Origin: Pelagibacterales bacterium MED-G43 | Lineage (GTDB): Bacteria; Pseudomonadota; Alphaproteobacteria; Pelagibacterales; Pelagibacteraceae | Length of the DNA: 56,584 bases | Reading direction: 5' to 3' | Assembly (NCBI GenBank): GCA_002457475.1 | Contig: NTJK01000001.1 | Coordinates: 1-56,584 of the forward strand | Shown: one piece after another, positions 16,699-25,274 of the stretch | Layout: each line of letters starts with the position of its first letter | Position numbering within the stretch: the stretch's first letter is position 1 | Notes under the pieces: model-generated | What the model saw: only the letters and a program-made list of their open reading frames with translations | What the model was told of the DNA's origin: nothing | Databases searched by the model: none | Translations under genes and position numbers: made by a program

Positions 16699-18036
16699 AT
16701 GTTTAAGAAAGTTTTAATAGCTAACAGAGGTGAAATTGCTGTAAGAGTAATAAGAGCTTGTAAAGAATGGGGTATAGGAACTGTAGCAGTACACTCAGAT
16801 GTAGACTCAGACTCAATGCATGTAAGATTGGCTGACGAGAGTGTGTGTATTGGTTCTCATCAACCTCAAAATAGTTATTTAAATATCTCCTCAATAATGT
16901 CGGCTGTTGACTTAACCGGAGCAGAAGCTATTCATCCTGGTTATGGATTTTTATCTGAAAATGCAAAATTTTCTGAAATTGTAAGTAAACATGGAATAAA
17001 ATTTATTGGTCCAAGCGCTGATATAATTTCAAAAATGGGAGATAAAATTGAAGCAAAAAAAATTGCTAAAAAATTTGGTTTGCCAATAATTGAAGGTTCA
17101 GAAGGCGGCGTTAAGTCATTTAGTGAGGCAAAATCAATATGTAAAGAGATCGGATATCCAGTTTTAATTAAAGCTGCTGGAGGTGGGGGTGGAAAAGGAA
17201 TGAAAATAGTAGAGGAAGAAAAAAATTTGGAAAATTTATTCCTTACTGCTAAGTCTGAGGCAAAGAAGTTTTTTAATAATGATGAATTGTATATTGAAAA
17301 ATATTTTAAAAATCCTAGACACATTGAAGTTCAAGTAATGTCTGGAAAAAATAAAACTGTTCATCTTGGTGAAAGAGATTGTTCAGTTCAAAGAAGGCAT
17401 CAAAAATTAATCGAAGAAACTCCTAGTCCTGTTTTAACCAATGATCAAAGAAAAAACCTCTTAGAAAAAACCGTAAAAATGGTTGAGCAATTGAACTATG
17501 AGGGCGCCGGAACAGTAGAATTTATATATGAAAATGGAAAATTTTATTTTTTAGAAATGAATACTAGGGTCCAAGTTGAACACCCTGTTACTGAAGTACA
17601 AACTGGAATTGATATAGTAAAAGAACAGTTATGGATTGCTTACACTGGCGATACTGCTCTAAAACAAAATGATATTATACCTAGAGGACATTCTATTGAA
17701 TGTAGGATTAATGCTGAGAATCCTGCGTTAGATTTTCAACCGAGTCCTGGCATAATAAGTGTTTGTCATCAACCTTCTGGCTTTCGAACAAGGGTTGATG
17801 GTGCAATTTTTCAAGGTTGTAAGATTACACCGTACTACGACAGTTTAATCGCTAAAGTTATTTGTAAAGGAAGAAATAGGACTGAAGCAATACAAAGAAC
17901 ATTGAGATCGTTAGATGAATTTGTTCTTGAGGGAATAACTACAACGATTGATCTTCATAAAAAAATATTAAATCATAAAAAATTTATAAATTCTGATTTT
18001 GATACTAATTGGCTTGGTAAAGAAAAATTTTATTAG
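16699..18036 (+). CDS. accC: Biotin carboxylase AccC
   Basis: A 445-residue ATP-grasp enzyme, the usual length. It shows KVLIANRGEIAVRVIRAC at the N-terminus, the glycine-rich ATP loop KAAGGGGGKGMK, GERDCSVQRRHQKLIEE, EFIYENGKFYFLEMNTRVQVEHPVTE and RINAENP. It carboxylates biotin on AccB using bicarbonate and ATP. Its 3' end overlaps the convergent DUF2155 gene by 4 nt. In many alphaproteobacteria aat follows accC before DUF2155; it is absent here. Confidence 0.98.
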   Translation: MFKKVLIANRGEIAVRVIRACKEWGIGTVAVHSDVDSDSMHVRLADESVCIGSHQPQNSYLNISSIMSAVDLTGAEAIHPGYGFLSENAKFSEIVSKHGIKFIGPSADIISKMGDKIEAKKIAKKFGLPIIEGSEGGVKSFSEAKSICKEIGYPVLIKAAGGGGGKGMKIVEEEKNLENLFLTAKSEAKKFFNNDELYIEKYFKNPRHIEVQVMSGKNKTVHLGERDCSVQRRHQKLIEETPSPVLTNDQRKNLLEKTVKMVEQLNYEGAGTVEFIYENGKFYFLEMNTRVQVEHPVTEVQTGIDIVKEQLWIAYTGDTALKQNDIIPRGHSIECRINAENPALDFQPSPGIISVCHQPSGFRTRVDGAIFQGCKITPYYDSLIAKVICKGRNRTEAIQRTLRSLDEFVLEGITTTIDLHKKILNHKKFINSDFDTNWLGKEKFY

Positions 18037-18536
18037 GCATTACTACAATTTAATAATTGCAGATCATAAATCGCATGATCGAATGGGGTTAAACTAGGAT
18101 CTGAGGCAAAAGTCCAGCCGTTAAATATAAAAACTTGCTCGTTTTCATTTTTTGTTAAATCTTTTACTTGCATGTAGGCAATACTATCGGTTCTATTATT
18201 CACTTTAATCTTTCCACACTTTAAAATTTTTATAACTAAAGGACCAAATTTTTTATTTTCATTCAAATTAATAATTAATTCTGAAGATTTCGCAGTGATT
18301 TTATCAAGTCCTATCAATATTGCTTGTGATGGTTTTAGGTTTTGATTTTTTTTTTTTTCTTTAAGAGTAAGGTTTGATGAGGTATTTATATTATCTTCAT
18401 CTAATTCTTCAAAACTTGGTTTGATTTCTTCTACATTTATCAAAGGGGAAGTTGTAATTTTTTCCTCTGCGAGTAAAAAATTAAAGATTGAAAAAATCAA
18501 AAAGATTATTAAGAAAATTTTATTTCCAAGTCTCAT
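18033..18536 (-). CDS. DUF2155 periplasmic protein
   Basis: A 167-residue protein with an N-terminal signal peptide (about residues 6-23, ending near LLAEE) and a C-terminal DUF2155 domain: conserved LDKITAKS, GPLVIKILKC, VFIFNGWTFASDPSLTPFDHAIYDLQLLNC. Two cysteines, one in LKC and one in LLNC, are conserved in the family and might form a disulfide. Function is not established; in alphaproteobacteria it sits beside the NDUFA12-like gene, as here (17-nt overlap), although the exported location argues against a direct complex I role. Confidence 0.87.
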   Translation of the reverse strand: MRLGNKIFLIIFLIFSIFNFLLAEEKITTSPLINVEEIKPSFEELDEDNINTSSNLTLKEKKKNQNLKPSQAILIGLDKITAKSSELIINLNENKKFGPLVIKILKCGKIKVNNRTDSIAYMQVKDLTKNENEQVFIFNGWTFASDPSLTPFDHAIYDLQLLNCSNA

Positions 18537-18858
18537 ATTTTTTTTTTATAGCATTCTTTCTAATTTTTACTGGCTTAAAACTATTTTTTGTACCAGTTTG
18601 ATTTTCTAAATGTTCTTTCTGCCAGTGGTGTTTTTTGTTCTTTTTATCAGGTATTATATCTATTGTATGATGCATCCATAAATACCAATCTGAGGTAATT
18701 TTTGTGGCTTCTATATTATTTGGATAAACTACCCATCTTTCATTGTTTTTACTTTTGTAATATTTGTTCCCAAATTCATCTGAGCCAACGAACTTTCCAA
18801 AAAAAAGAGTTTTTAAAAAAGTTCCAAATGTTAATTTGTTCCACCAAGTTAAAATCAT
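18520..18858 (-). CDS. NDUFA12-like NADH:ubiquinone oxidoreductase accessory subunit
   Basis: A 112-residue protein of the NDUFA12/B17.2 (17.2-kDa) family. The start at 18858 (MILTWWNKLTFGTFL) is preferred to a TTG at 18882. Family marks are GKFVGSDEFGNKYY, RWVVYPN, SDWYLWMHH and HHWQKEHLENQTGT. In mitochondria and alphaproteobacteria this accessory subunit binds the peripheral arm of complex I. No other nuo genes are in the window. Together with DUF2155 it forms a two-gene unit. Confidence 0.93.
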   Translation of the reverse strand: MILTWWNKLTFGTFLKTLFFGKFVGSDEFGNKYYKSKNNERWVVYPNNIEATKITSDWYLWMHHTIDIIPDKKNKKHHWQKEHLENQTGTKNSFKPVKIRKNAIKKKYETWK

Positions 18859-18905
18859 AATTAAAATTTTAAATCCACACAATTCATAATTGTATCATTA
18901 TGTAA

Positions 18906-18933
18906 TAGACACCTTATACAATTAATATATATT
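18906..18933 (+). promoter_or_regulatory. Candidate promoter of the NrdJ-like gene
   Basis: TAGACA, 16 nt, TATATT: five of six matches to each sigma-70 hexamer. It lies in the 100-bp divergent region before the gene at 18959 and is the best sigma-70 match I see there. The AT-rich background lowers certainty. Confidence 0.4.
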
Positions 18934-18958
18934 TTATTAAAGAGATTCCATTAATTTT

Positions 18959-19777
18959 ATGAAAAAATATATTGTTGAAACATACTACACTTGCACTTTT
19001 AAAACGGTACATACCTTAGGCAATTTAGATGATGCAGAATTATCTAAAATAGATAAAAGAACGGACGGTGAAGTTGAGGTTTTAGATGTAAAACTAAATA
19101 ATAGAAAAACTAAGAAAATAAGTGGAAAAAAAGAAGATAAACTTGAGAAAAATCAATTAAGTAAATCCTTACCTGACACTATTACAAATAAAATTAAAAA
19201 TTCTAGCGAGGGAAAAAAAGATATATCTGAAAACTTTAAATTAAAAAATAACGCAAGATTTAAAATGCCGGATAGAAGAAAAGGATATATTCAAAAAGCA
19301 CAAATCGGGGATCATAAAGTTTATCTTCATACAGGTGAGTACGATGATGGAAAAATTGGTGAAATTTTTATCGACACCAATAAAGAGGGTGAGCTTGTAA
19401 AGGCTATGATGAATAATTTTGCAATAGCAATTTCATTAGGACTACAATACGGGGTTCCACTTGATGAATATGTAGACGCATTTATTGATACGAAATTTGA
19501 ACCGTCAGGAAATGTAATAGGTAACGATAGAATTCTGAGCGCTTCATCTATTCTTGATTACGTTTTTAGAGAACTTGCTATATCATATTTAGGAAAAGAG
19601 GAATTGGCACACACACCTTCAATCGCAAGTACAAAAAATTTAACTACTGATAATAATGATGATAAATTTCTTAAAATAGTAAAAAATATAACTTCAAAAG
19701 GATTTATCAGAAGCAATTATGAAGAAAAGTTAGTAGATTTATCTGATGTAAGAATAAACCTTAAAACAAAAAACTAA
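18959..19777 (+). CDS. Stand-alone protein resembling the C-terminal region of B12-dependent ribonucleotide reductase
   Basis: A 272-residue protein. Residues 1-52 ([18 protein letters not shown] ... KLNNRKTK) form a small domain I do not recognise; 53-98 is a lysine-rich linker; 99-217 closely resembles the C-terminal TSCPD-type domain of alphaproteobacterial NrdJ ([69 protein letters not shown]). The catalytic barrel, radical-site cysteines and cobalamin region are all absent, and there is no zinc-finger tail. It cannot reduce ribonucleotides itself; a binding or regulatory role is only inference. It could also be a conserved alphaproteobacterial family misnamed after NrdJ. It ends 4 nt into the convergent aspS. 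Confidence 0.75.
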   Translation: MKKYIVETYYTCTFKTVHTLGNLDDAELSKIDKRTDGEVEVLDVKLNNRKTKKISGKKEDKLEKNQLSKSLPDTITNKIKNSSEGKKDISENFKLKNNARFKMPDRRKGYIQKAQIGDHKVYLHTGEYDDGKIGEIFIDTNKEGELVKAMMNNFAIAISLGLQYGVPLDEYVDAFIDTKFEPSGNVIGNDRILSASSILDYVFRELAISYLGKEELAHTPSIASTKNLTTDNNDDKFLKIVKNITSKGFIRSNYEEKLVDLSDVRINLKTKN

Positions 19778-21561
19778 TTTTTTTCAATACTCTTTTTAAT
19801 ACCAAGTTCTTTTAGTTGATTATCATTCACGTCTGAGGGCGCTTGCATCATTAAATCTTGAGCATTTTGATTCATTGGAAAAAGTGTAACCTCTCTAATA
19901 TTTTCTTTTCCAGCTAGCAACATTACGATTCTATCTATACCTGGGGCTATGCCTCCATGAGGTGGAGCTCCAAAACTAAAAGCATTAATCATTCCGCTAA
20001 ATTTTTCCTCTAATTCTTTTTTATCATATCCAGCTATCGAAAATAATTTATACATTAACTCCGGTAAATGATTTCTTATGGCTCCAGATGATAGTTCTAT
20101 ACCATTACATACAATATCATATTGATAAGCTTTGATTTCTAATGGTTTTTCAAAATTTAATTCTTCAATTTTTCCTTGTGGCATTGAAAATGGATTATGA
20201 CTAAATGTGATTTTTTTTAAATTGTCATCATATTCATACATTGGGTAGTCAACAATCCAGCAAAATGCAAATTCATCTTTATTTATAATTTCCAAGTCTG
20301 ATGCTATTTTTTCTCTCGCTAATGATAAGATTTTTTCAATTTCTTTTTCTTTTCCGCATGCAAGAAAAATACTATCTCCTATTTCAGCATTACAATTGTT
20401 CATTATTTCTTTAAGGGCATCCTCGCTAAAAAATTTTCCAACTGGCCCTTTTCCACTAATCTCTTTACCTTGTTCTAAGGTAAAATAAGCTAAACCTGAC
20501 GCCCCCTGATCTTTCGCCCATTTATCGATATTGTCAAAAAAACTTCTAGGTTTGTTTTTAGTATTTTTTGTAATTATAGCTCTAACTACTGATCCTGTCT
20601 TTACTAACTTTTTAAAAATATCAAATTTAACATCGTCTCTTTTGAAGATTTCAGTAATTTCTTGAATAATTAATGGGTTTCTAAGATCAGGTTTGTCAGT
20701 ACCATATTTTTTCATAGCTTGTTCAAAAGGTATTCTAGGAAATTTTTCCTTAATTATTTTTTTTGATGAAAATTGTTTAAATAATTTTACCATTAATTTT
20801 TCTACTACATTAAAAATATCTTCTTGTTCAACAAAAGACATCTCTAAATCTAATTGATAAAATTCACCTGGGCTTCTGTCTGCTCTCGCATCTTCATCTC
20901 GAAAACATGGAGCAATTTGAAAATATTTATCGAAACCAGAAACCATTATTAATTGTTTAAATTGTTGAGGTGCTTGAGGCAGCGCATAAAATTTACCAGG
21001 ATTTAATCTACTCGGAACTAAAAAGTCTCTAGCGCCTTCTGGGCTTGAAGATGTTAAAATTGGTGTTTGGTACTCCAAAAAACCGAGTTTTAACATTTCA
21101 GATCTTATAAACGAAATGACTTTTGATCTTAAGATAATGTTATTATGCATTTCATCTCTTCTTAAATCTAAAAATCTATATTTTAATCTTATATCTTCAG
21201 GATAATCTTGCTCGCCAAAAACAGGCATTGGTAAATCTTTTGCATTTGATAAAACTTCTACAGACTTTATCGAAATTTCAATTTTTCCAGTTTTTAAATC
21301 TGAATTTTCCGTTCCACTCGATCTTTTGACAACTTTACCGCTTATTTTAAGTACTGACTCAGATTTTGTCTTTTCCAATAGTGGAAAAAAATCATTATTG
21401 TTCTCAATAACACATTGAGTCATGCCATAATGATCCCTTAGATCTATAAATAATAAATTTCCATGGTCTCTTTTCCGATGAAGCCAGCCAGAGAGATATA
21501 CCATCTCGTTAATTTCATTCTCACTTAACTCTGAGCAATTGTGTGATCTATATTTATTCAT
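19774..21561 (-). CDS. aspS: Aspartyl-tRNA synthetase (bacterial type)
   Basis: A 595-residue class IIb synthetase. The OB anticodon-binding domain ([20 protein letters not shown]) is followed by class II motif 1, motif 2 ([19 protein letters not shown]) and motif 3 ([14 protein letters not shown]), with the bacterial GAD insertion at about 280-420. It charges tRNA-Asp. Whether it is discriminating or also charges tRNA-Asn cannot be settled here. It overlaps the upstream hdaA by 4 nt and its end overlaps the NrdJ-like gene by 4 nt. Confidence 0.97.
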   Translation of the reverse strand: MNKYRSHNCSELSENEINEMVYLSGWLHRKRDHGNLLFIDLRDHYGMTQCVIENNNDFFPLLEKTKSESVLKISGKVVKRSSGTENSDLKTGKIEISIKSVEVLSNAKDLPMPVFGEQDYPEDIRLKYRFLDLRRDEMHNNIILRSKVISFIRSEMLKLGFLEYQTPILTSSSPEGARDFLVPSRLNPGKFYALPQAPQQFKQLIMVSGFDKYFQIAPCFRDEDARADRSPGEFYQLDLEMSFVEQEDIFNVVEKLMVKLFKQFSSKKIIKEKFPRIPFEQAMKKYGTDKPDLRNPLIIQEITEIFKRDDVKFDIFKKLVKTGSVVRAIITKNTKNKPRSFFDNIDKWAKDQGASGLAYFTLEQGKEISGKGPVGKFFSEDALKEIMNNCNAEIGDSIFLACGKEKEIEKILSLAREKIASDLEIINKDEFAFCWIVDYPMYEYDDNLKKITFSHNPFSMPQGKIEELNFEKPLEIKAYQYDIVCNGIELSSGAIRNHLPELMYKLFSIAGYDKKELEEKFSGMINAFSFGAPPHGGIAPGIDRIVMLLAGKENIREVTLFPMNQNAQDLMMQAPSDVNDNQLKELGIKKSIEKN

Positions 21562-22214
21562 TGGTTCAATACTTTTTTTATTAGATTAATATTAATAGAT
21601 TTTCCAGTAGATAAAGACAATTCATCAACATCTTTAAGAAATTTAAACATTTTTTCATATGATCTCTCTACATTGTTAATGATGAAATCAGAAATTTTGG
21701 GATTAATGTTAATTTGATTATCAGATAATGTCTTTGAAATTATTACCTTCAAAAGATCATCTGTTGGAAGTTCAATCCCAATAAATACAAAACTATCAAT
21801 TCTTGACTTAAGATCTTTTAAATCTATCTGCAGATTTTTAATTGAGTAAATAGAATTAATTAAAACAAAATTCTCTAATTGTTTAGATTGACTTAGAATT
21901 GAATATAATAACCTATTATCAATATTATTATCAAAACTATCAATAATTAAGCAATCAATATTACTCAATTCTTGTAAAGTTTTATTGTCAACACTCTTTG
22001 CGTCTATCAGTTTGATTTTATCAATTTTTTTTTCCAAAATTTTTGATAAGTGTGTTTTTCCAGAGCCAGAAGCGCCAAAAATGTTTAACCATTTGCCTGG
22101 CCAGCTTGGCCAATCTTCGATTAATTTATATGCTGAAAAGTTATTACTAGAGACAAAAAAATCTTGTTCATAATATTTCTTTGAAAATGGAAATTTAAAA
22201 ATAAGCTGGTCCAT
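21558..22214 (-). CDS. hdaA: DnaA-related ATPase HdaA (regulator of replication initiation)
   Basis: A 218-residue AAA+ protein related to DnaA but without its DNA-binding domain IV. It has a hydrophobic N-terminus with a clamp-binding-like QLIFKF (residues 3-8), WPSWPGKWLNIFGASGSGKTHL (Walker A), LIIDSFDN (Walker B-like) and SRIDSFVFIGIELP. HdaA/Hda works with the sliding clamp to stimulate ATP hydrolysis by DnaA after initiation. Its location next to purM-purN matches other alphaproteobacteria. It lies 3 nt after the DUF2066 gene and overlaps aspS by 4 nt. Confidence 0.9.
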   Translation of the reverse strand: MDQLIFKFPFSKKYYEQDFFVSSNNFSAYKLIEDWPSWPGKWLNIFGASGSGKTHLSKILEKKIDKIKLIDAKSVDNKTLQELSNIDCLIIDSFDNNIDNRLLYSILSQSKQLENFVLINSIYSIKNLQIDLKDLKSRIDSFVFIGIELPTDDLLKVIISKTLSDNQININPKISDFIINNVERSYEKMFKFLKDVDELSLSTGKSININLIKKVLNQ

Positions 22215-22217
22215 TAT

Positions 22218-23258
22218 TTATAATGTCTTTATAATCCATGTATCGTCTAAAAGTTGTAAATTGATTTTTTCATTTTTCAATTGATTAATTATTTTTTCTA
22301 ATTTACCGAGATATTTAATTTTTAAGTTTACAAAATTTTTATTAAATTCTTGAATATAAATTTTTTCAACTGAGTCAATATTTTTTATTCTTGAATTTAG
22401 TTCTATAAGAGAATTTGTTTTATTAATTTCTAATTTTGCATTTAAAAAAGACGGTGTTCTTATATCAATTAAATTTTTTGACTTAATCAAATTAATAAGT
22501 TCTTTTTTAGTTTCTATAATTATTTTTATATTAAATTCTTTATCATTAAAACTCTGTTTTTTAAAATTTAAACTCTTCGAAATATTTTTTCCTTGTATTT
22601 TTGATTTTATATATACTTTTTTCATATTTTTATTATCTTCAATAAAAACTAATGCCAAATTTTTTTTTGAATATTCTCGAAGTAAATTACTTATTTCTAA
22701 ATTGATCAAGTTATCTTTATTTTTATTAACTTTTTGAATTATTTCTATATTTTCTAAAGGAATAATAAATTCAATTAAATTTTCTTTATAAAACTCAGTC
22801 CAATTTTTATAAAAGAAATTATTATTAAATATAAATACTTCATTGTTTTTAATTAAAATAGGCAAAATGTACAATTCTTTATCAAGAATTTCAGAGTATG
22901 AGATTCCCCTTTGATAAAATAACTGATGAATTTTATCTTTATCAAATGTTATACTAAAGTTTAAAAGTTCTTTATTTGTCTCCTCTGAGACTGTGGAGAC
23001 TCTGTAATAAGTAACCAGTTGTTTAATCCTAGTAAGATTTAAATCAGAAAAGTTTTCTTTGTCTCTTGTTAATAAAATTCTATTTATTAGTTGATTAAAA
23101 CCTTTTTTGATTGCCTGATCCGCTAGAGAGTTATTTGATATTTTGTTCTTTTTTTCTAATTCAATATTATTAACACTAAATAAGTTATTCTCAGAAAAAA
23201 GAGTGTTAGTATGAAAAAAAACAATTAATATAAACGTTATTTGTATATACAATTTCAT
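22218..23258 (-). CDS. DUF2066 domain exported protein
   Basis: A 346-residue protein with a signal peptide (residues about 1-22, LYIQITFILIVFFHTNTLF). The segment ADQAIKKGFNQLINRILLTRD with VTYYRVSTVSEETNKELLNFSITFDKDKIHQLFYQRGISYSE fits DUF2066, found in proteobacteria next to hda or purM. Function is unknown; export suggests a periplasmic role. It heads the DUF2066-hdaA-aspS unit and is divergent from purM with only 24 nt between start codons, so the two promoters must overlap coding or each other. Confidence 0.78.
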   Translation of the reverse strand: MKLYIQITFILIVFFHTNTLFSENNLFSVNNIELEKKNKISNNSLADQAIKKGFNQLINRILLTRDKENFSDLNLTRIKQLVTYYRVSTVSEETNKELLNFSITFDKDKIHQLFYQRGISYSEILDKELYILPILIKNNEVFIFNNNFFYKNWTEFYKENLIEFIIPLENIEIIQKVNKNKDNLINLEISNLLREYSKKNLALVFIEDNKNMKKVYIKSKIQGKNISKSLNFKKQSFNDKEFNIKIIIETKKELINLIKSKNLIDIRTPSFLNAKLEINKTNSLIELNSRIKNIDSVEKIYIQEFNKNFVNLKIKYLGKLEKIINQLKNEKINLQLLDDTWIIKTL

Positions 23259-23282
23259 AAAAAAATAATTATCAATTTATAA

Positions 23283-24311
23283 ATGAAAAAAAATGAAAAT
23301 AGTTATAAAAAAAGTGGTGTTAACATTTCGTTAGCAAATAAACTGGTAAAACATATATCAAAAATATCACAAAAAAATGACAAAAAATCCAAAGATCCTT
23401 TAAAAAAAGATGTTATTGGCGGATTTGGTTCTTTGTTTGATCTAAGTAATACCAAAATTAAAGATCCTATCATCGTGTCTTGCACTGATGGAGTTGGAAC
23501 TAAAATTGATTTAGCCAATAAATTCAAAAAATTTGATACTATTGGAATCGACTTAGTTGCAATGTGTGTTAATGACTTGATAGTTCAAGGAGCTAAGCCA
23601 TTATTTTTTTTAGATTATATAGCTGTTGGTAAATTAGAACTAAAAAAGATAAAAAAAATTTTAAAAGGTATTTTTAAAGGTTGTCAAATTTCTCAATGCA
23701 AATTAATTGGTGGAGAGACAGCGGAAATGCCTGGAATATATTCAAAAGATAAATTTGATTTAGCTGGTTTTAGTGTTGGCATTGTTTCAAAAAAAAAATT
23801 ATTAGATAAAAAAAATGTTAAAAAAAATGATGTAATATTAGCTATTCCATCTAGTGGTATTCACTCGAATGGATATTCTCTAGTACGGTCTATTTTAAAA
23901 AAAAATAAATTGCCTAGTGATTTAAAAAAAGAAATTTTGAAACCTACGAAAATATATTCCAAAGAAATTTTAAAGCTTAATGATAAAAATTTAATAAATG
24001 CTGCAGCTCATATAACTGGTGGTGGATTAATCGAAAATTTATTAAGATCTGTGCCTACAAATTTATCTTTAAATATTGACCTATCAAAGATAAAAATTCA
24101 GAAAATATTTAAATGGTTAAAAAATAAGAATATTTCAGATCAAGAAATGATTAGAACCTTTAATTGTGGAGTTGGTTTTTGTCTTATTGCAAACAAAAAA
24201 AATATTTCAAAAATAAAGAAAATATTTCCAACAAATTTTACGCCTTATGAAATCGGTTTTGTCGCAAAGAGCAAAAGTAAAGTAAATTTGTTCAATACTT
24301 TAAAATGGTAA
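23283..24311 (+). CDS. purM: Phosphoribosylformylglycinamidine cyclo-ligase (AIR synthetase)
   Basis: A 342-residue PurM. It starts YKKSGVNISLANKLVKHI and contains GGFGSLFDL, CTDGVGTKIDLA, MCVNDLIVQGAKPLFFLDYIA, LIGGETAEMPGIY, SSGIHSNGYSLVR, HITGGGLIENL and FNCGVGF, the complete ATP-binding and substrate set. It closes the imidazole ring to form AIR in IMP synthesis. It overlaps purN by 7 nt, the standard purM-purN pair. Confidence 0.98.
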   Translation: MKKNENSYKKSGVNISLANKLVKHISKISQKNDKKSKDPLKKDVIGGFGSLFDLSNTKIKDPIIVSCTDGVGTKIDLANKFKKFDTIGIDLVAMCVNDLIVQGAKPLFFLDYIAVGKLELKKIKKILKGIFKGCQISQCKLIGGETAEMPGIYSKDKFDLAGFSVGIVSKKKLLDKKNVKKNDVILAIPSSGIHSNGYSLVRSILKKNKLPSDLKKEILKPTKIYSKEILKLNDKNLINAAAHITGGGLIENLLRSVPTNLSLNIDLSKIKIQKIFKWLKNKNISDQEMIRTFNCGVGFCLIANKKNISKIKKIFPTNFTPYEIGFVAKSKSKVNLFNTLKW

Positions 24312-24874
24312 AAAAAAAAACCTGTATTTTTATATCTGGTAAAGGTTCAAATCTCTTTAATCTTATTGCAAGTTCAAGAAATGCCAACTTTCCTATTAAG
24401 GTTAGTTTGGTAATAAGCAATAATAAAAAAGCTTATGGAATCAATTATGCGAAAAAATACAACATACCTTATATATTTATCGATACAAAAATTAGAAATC
24501 ACGAGAATAAAGTTTTATTTTATTTAAGAAAACATAAAATATCTTTTATTTGTCTTGCTGGATTTATGAAAATAATTCCAGAAAAATTAGTAAAATATTA
24601 TAAAAACAAAATTATCAATATTCACCCATCACTTCTACCAAAGTTTAAAGGCTTAAACACTTTCTCTAGGATGTTAAAAGAAAAAGAAAAAGAGGCTGGA
24701 TGTACAGTTCACTACGTGAATAATAAACTAGATAGCGGAAGGACAATAATACAGAAAAAATTTAGTATAAATGAAAATGATAATGAAATAATTTTAAAGA
24801 CAAAGACTCAAGCTTTAGAATATAAAGCCTTTCCAGAAGCTATAATAAAAATTTTTAGAAATGTTAGCTTTTAA
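24305..24874 (+). CDS. purN: Phosphoribosylglycinamide formyltransferase (folate-dependent)
   Basis: A 189-residue GAR transformylase. ISGKGSNLFNLI binds phosphate; the catalytic set is the Asn and His of INIHPSLLPKFKG and the Asp of HYVNNKLDSG. It transfers a formyl group from 10-formyl-tetrahydrofolate to GAR in purine synthesis. It overlaps purM by 7 nt and the convergent ndk by 11 nt. Confidence 0.97.
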   Translation: MVKKKTCIFISGKGSNLFNLIASSRNANFPIKVSLVISNNKKAYGINYAKKYNIPYIFIDTKIRNHENKVLFYLRKHKISFICLAGFMKIIPEKLVKYYKNKIINIHPSLLPKFKGLNTFSRMLKEKEKEAGCTVHYVNNKLDSGRTIIQKKFSINENDNEIILKTKTQALEYKAFPEAIIKIFRNVSF

Positions 24875-25274
24875 AAAAAAAATCAATTTCTTTCTTTGCA
24901 TTATCTAATGAGTCCGAACCATGTACTGAGTTCTTGTCTATTGAAATTCCATACAATTTTCTTATAGTATTATCCTCAGCCTCTTTTGGATTGGTAGCTC
25001 CCATTAATTTTCTATTAGCGGTAACTGCGCTCTCTCGCTCCAGAATCATTACTACTATTGGTCCAGAGGATAAATATGCGCATAAATCATTATAAAAAGG
25101 TTTTGATTGGTGAACTTTATAAAATTCCGATGCTTCATCTTTTGTAATATGAATTTTTTTACTTTCTTTTATTGTAAAATTGTTTTTAAAAAAAATTTCC
25201 TTAATTTCCTCAACCAAGTTTCTCTCTACTGCGTCGGGTTTTATTATTGATAAAGTTTGCTCAATTTTATTCAT
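24864..25274 (-). CDS. ndk: Nucleoside-diphosphate kinase
   Basis: A 136-residue NDK of normal length. It begins EQTLSIIKPDAVERNL, contains FYKVHQSKPFYNDL, SGPIVVMILERE, and the active-site histidine in SVHGSDSLDNA. It equilibrates NTP pools. It overlaps pepA by 8 nt, so the two are likely co-transcribed; in many alphaproteobacteria ndk is found near pepA and purN, as here. Confidence 0.98.
   Translation of the reverse strand: MNKIEQTLSIIKPDAVERNLVEEIKEIFFKNNFTIKESKKIHITKDEASEFYKVHQSKPFYNDLCAYLSSGPIVVMILERESAVTANRKLMGATNPKEAEDNTIRKLYGISIDKNSVHGSDSLDNAKKEIDFFFKS

Noticed and set aside
19120..19250. Lysine-rich linker of the NrdJ-like protein as a sign of frameshift or fusion error
   Set aside because: The frame is continuous on both sides with no stop, and such low-complexity linkers are common in this AT-rich proteome.
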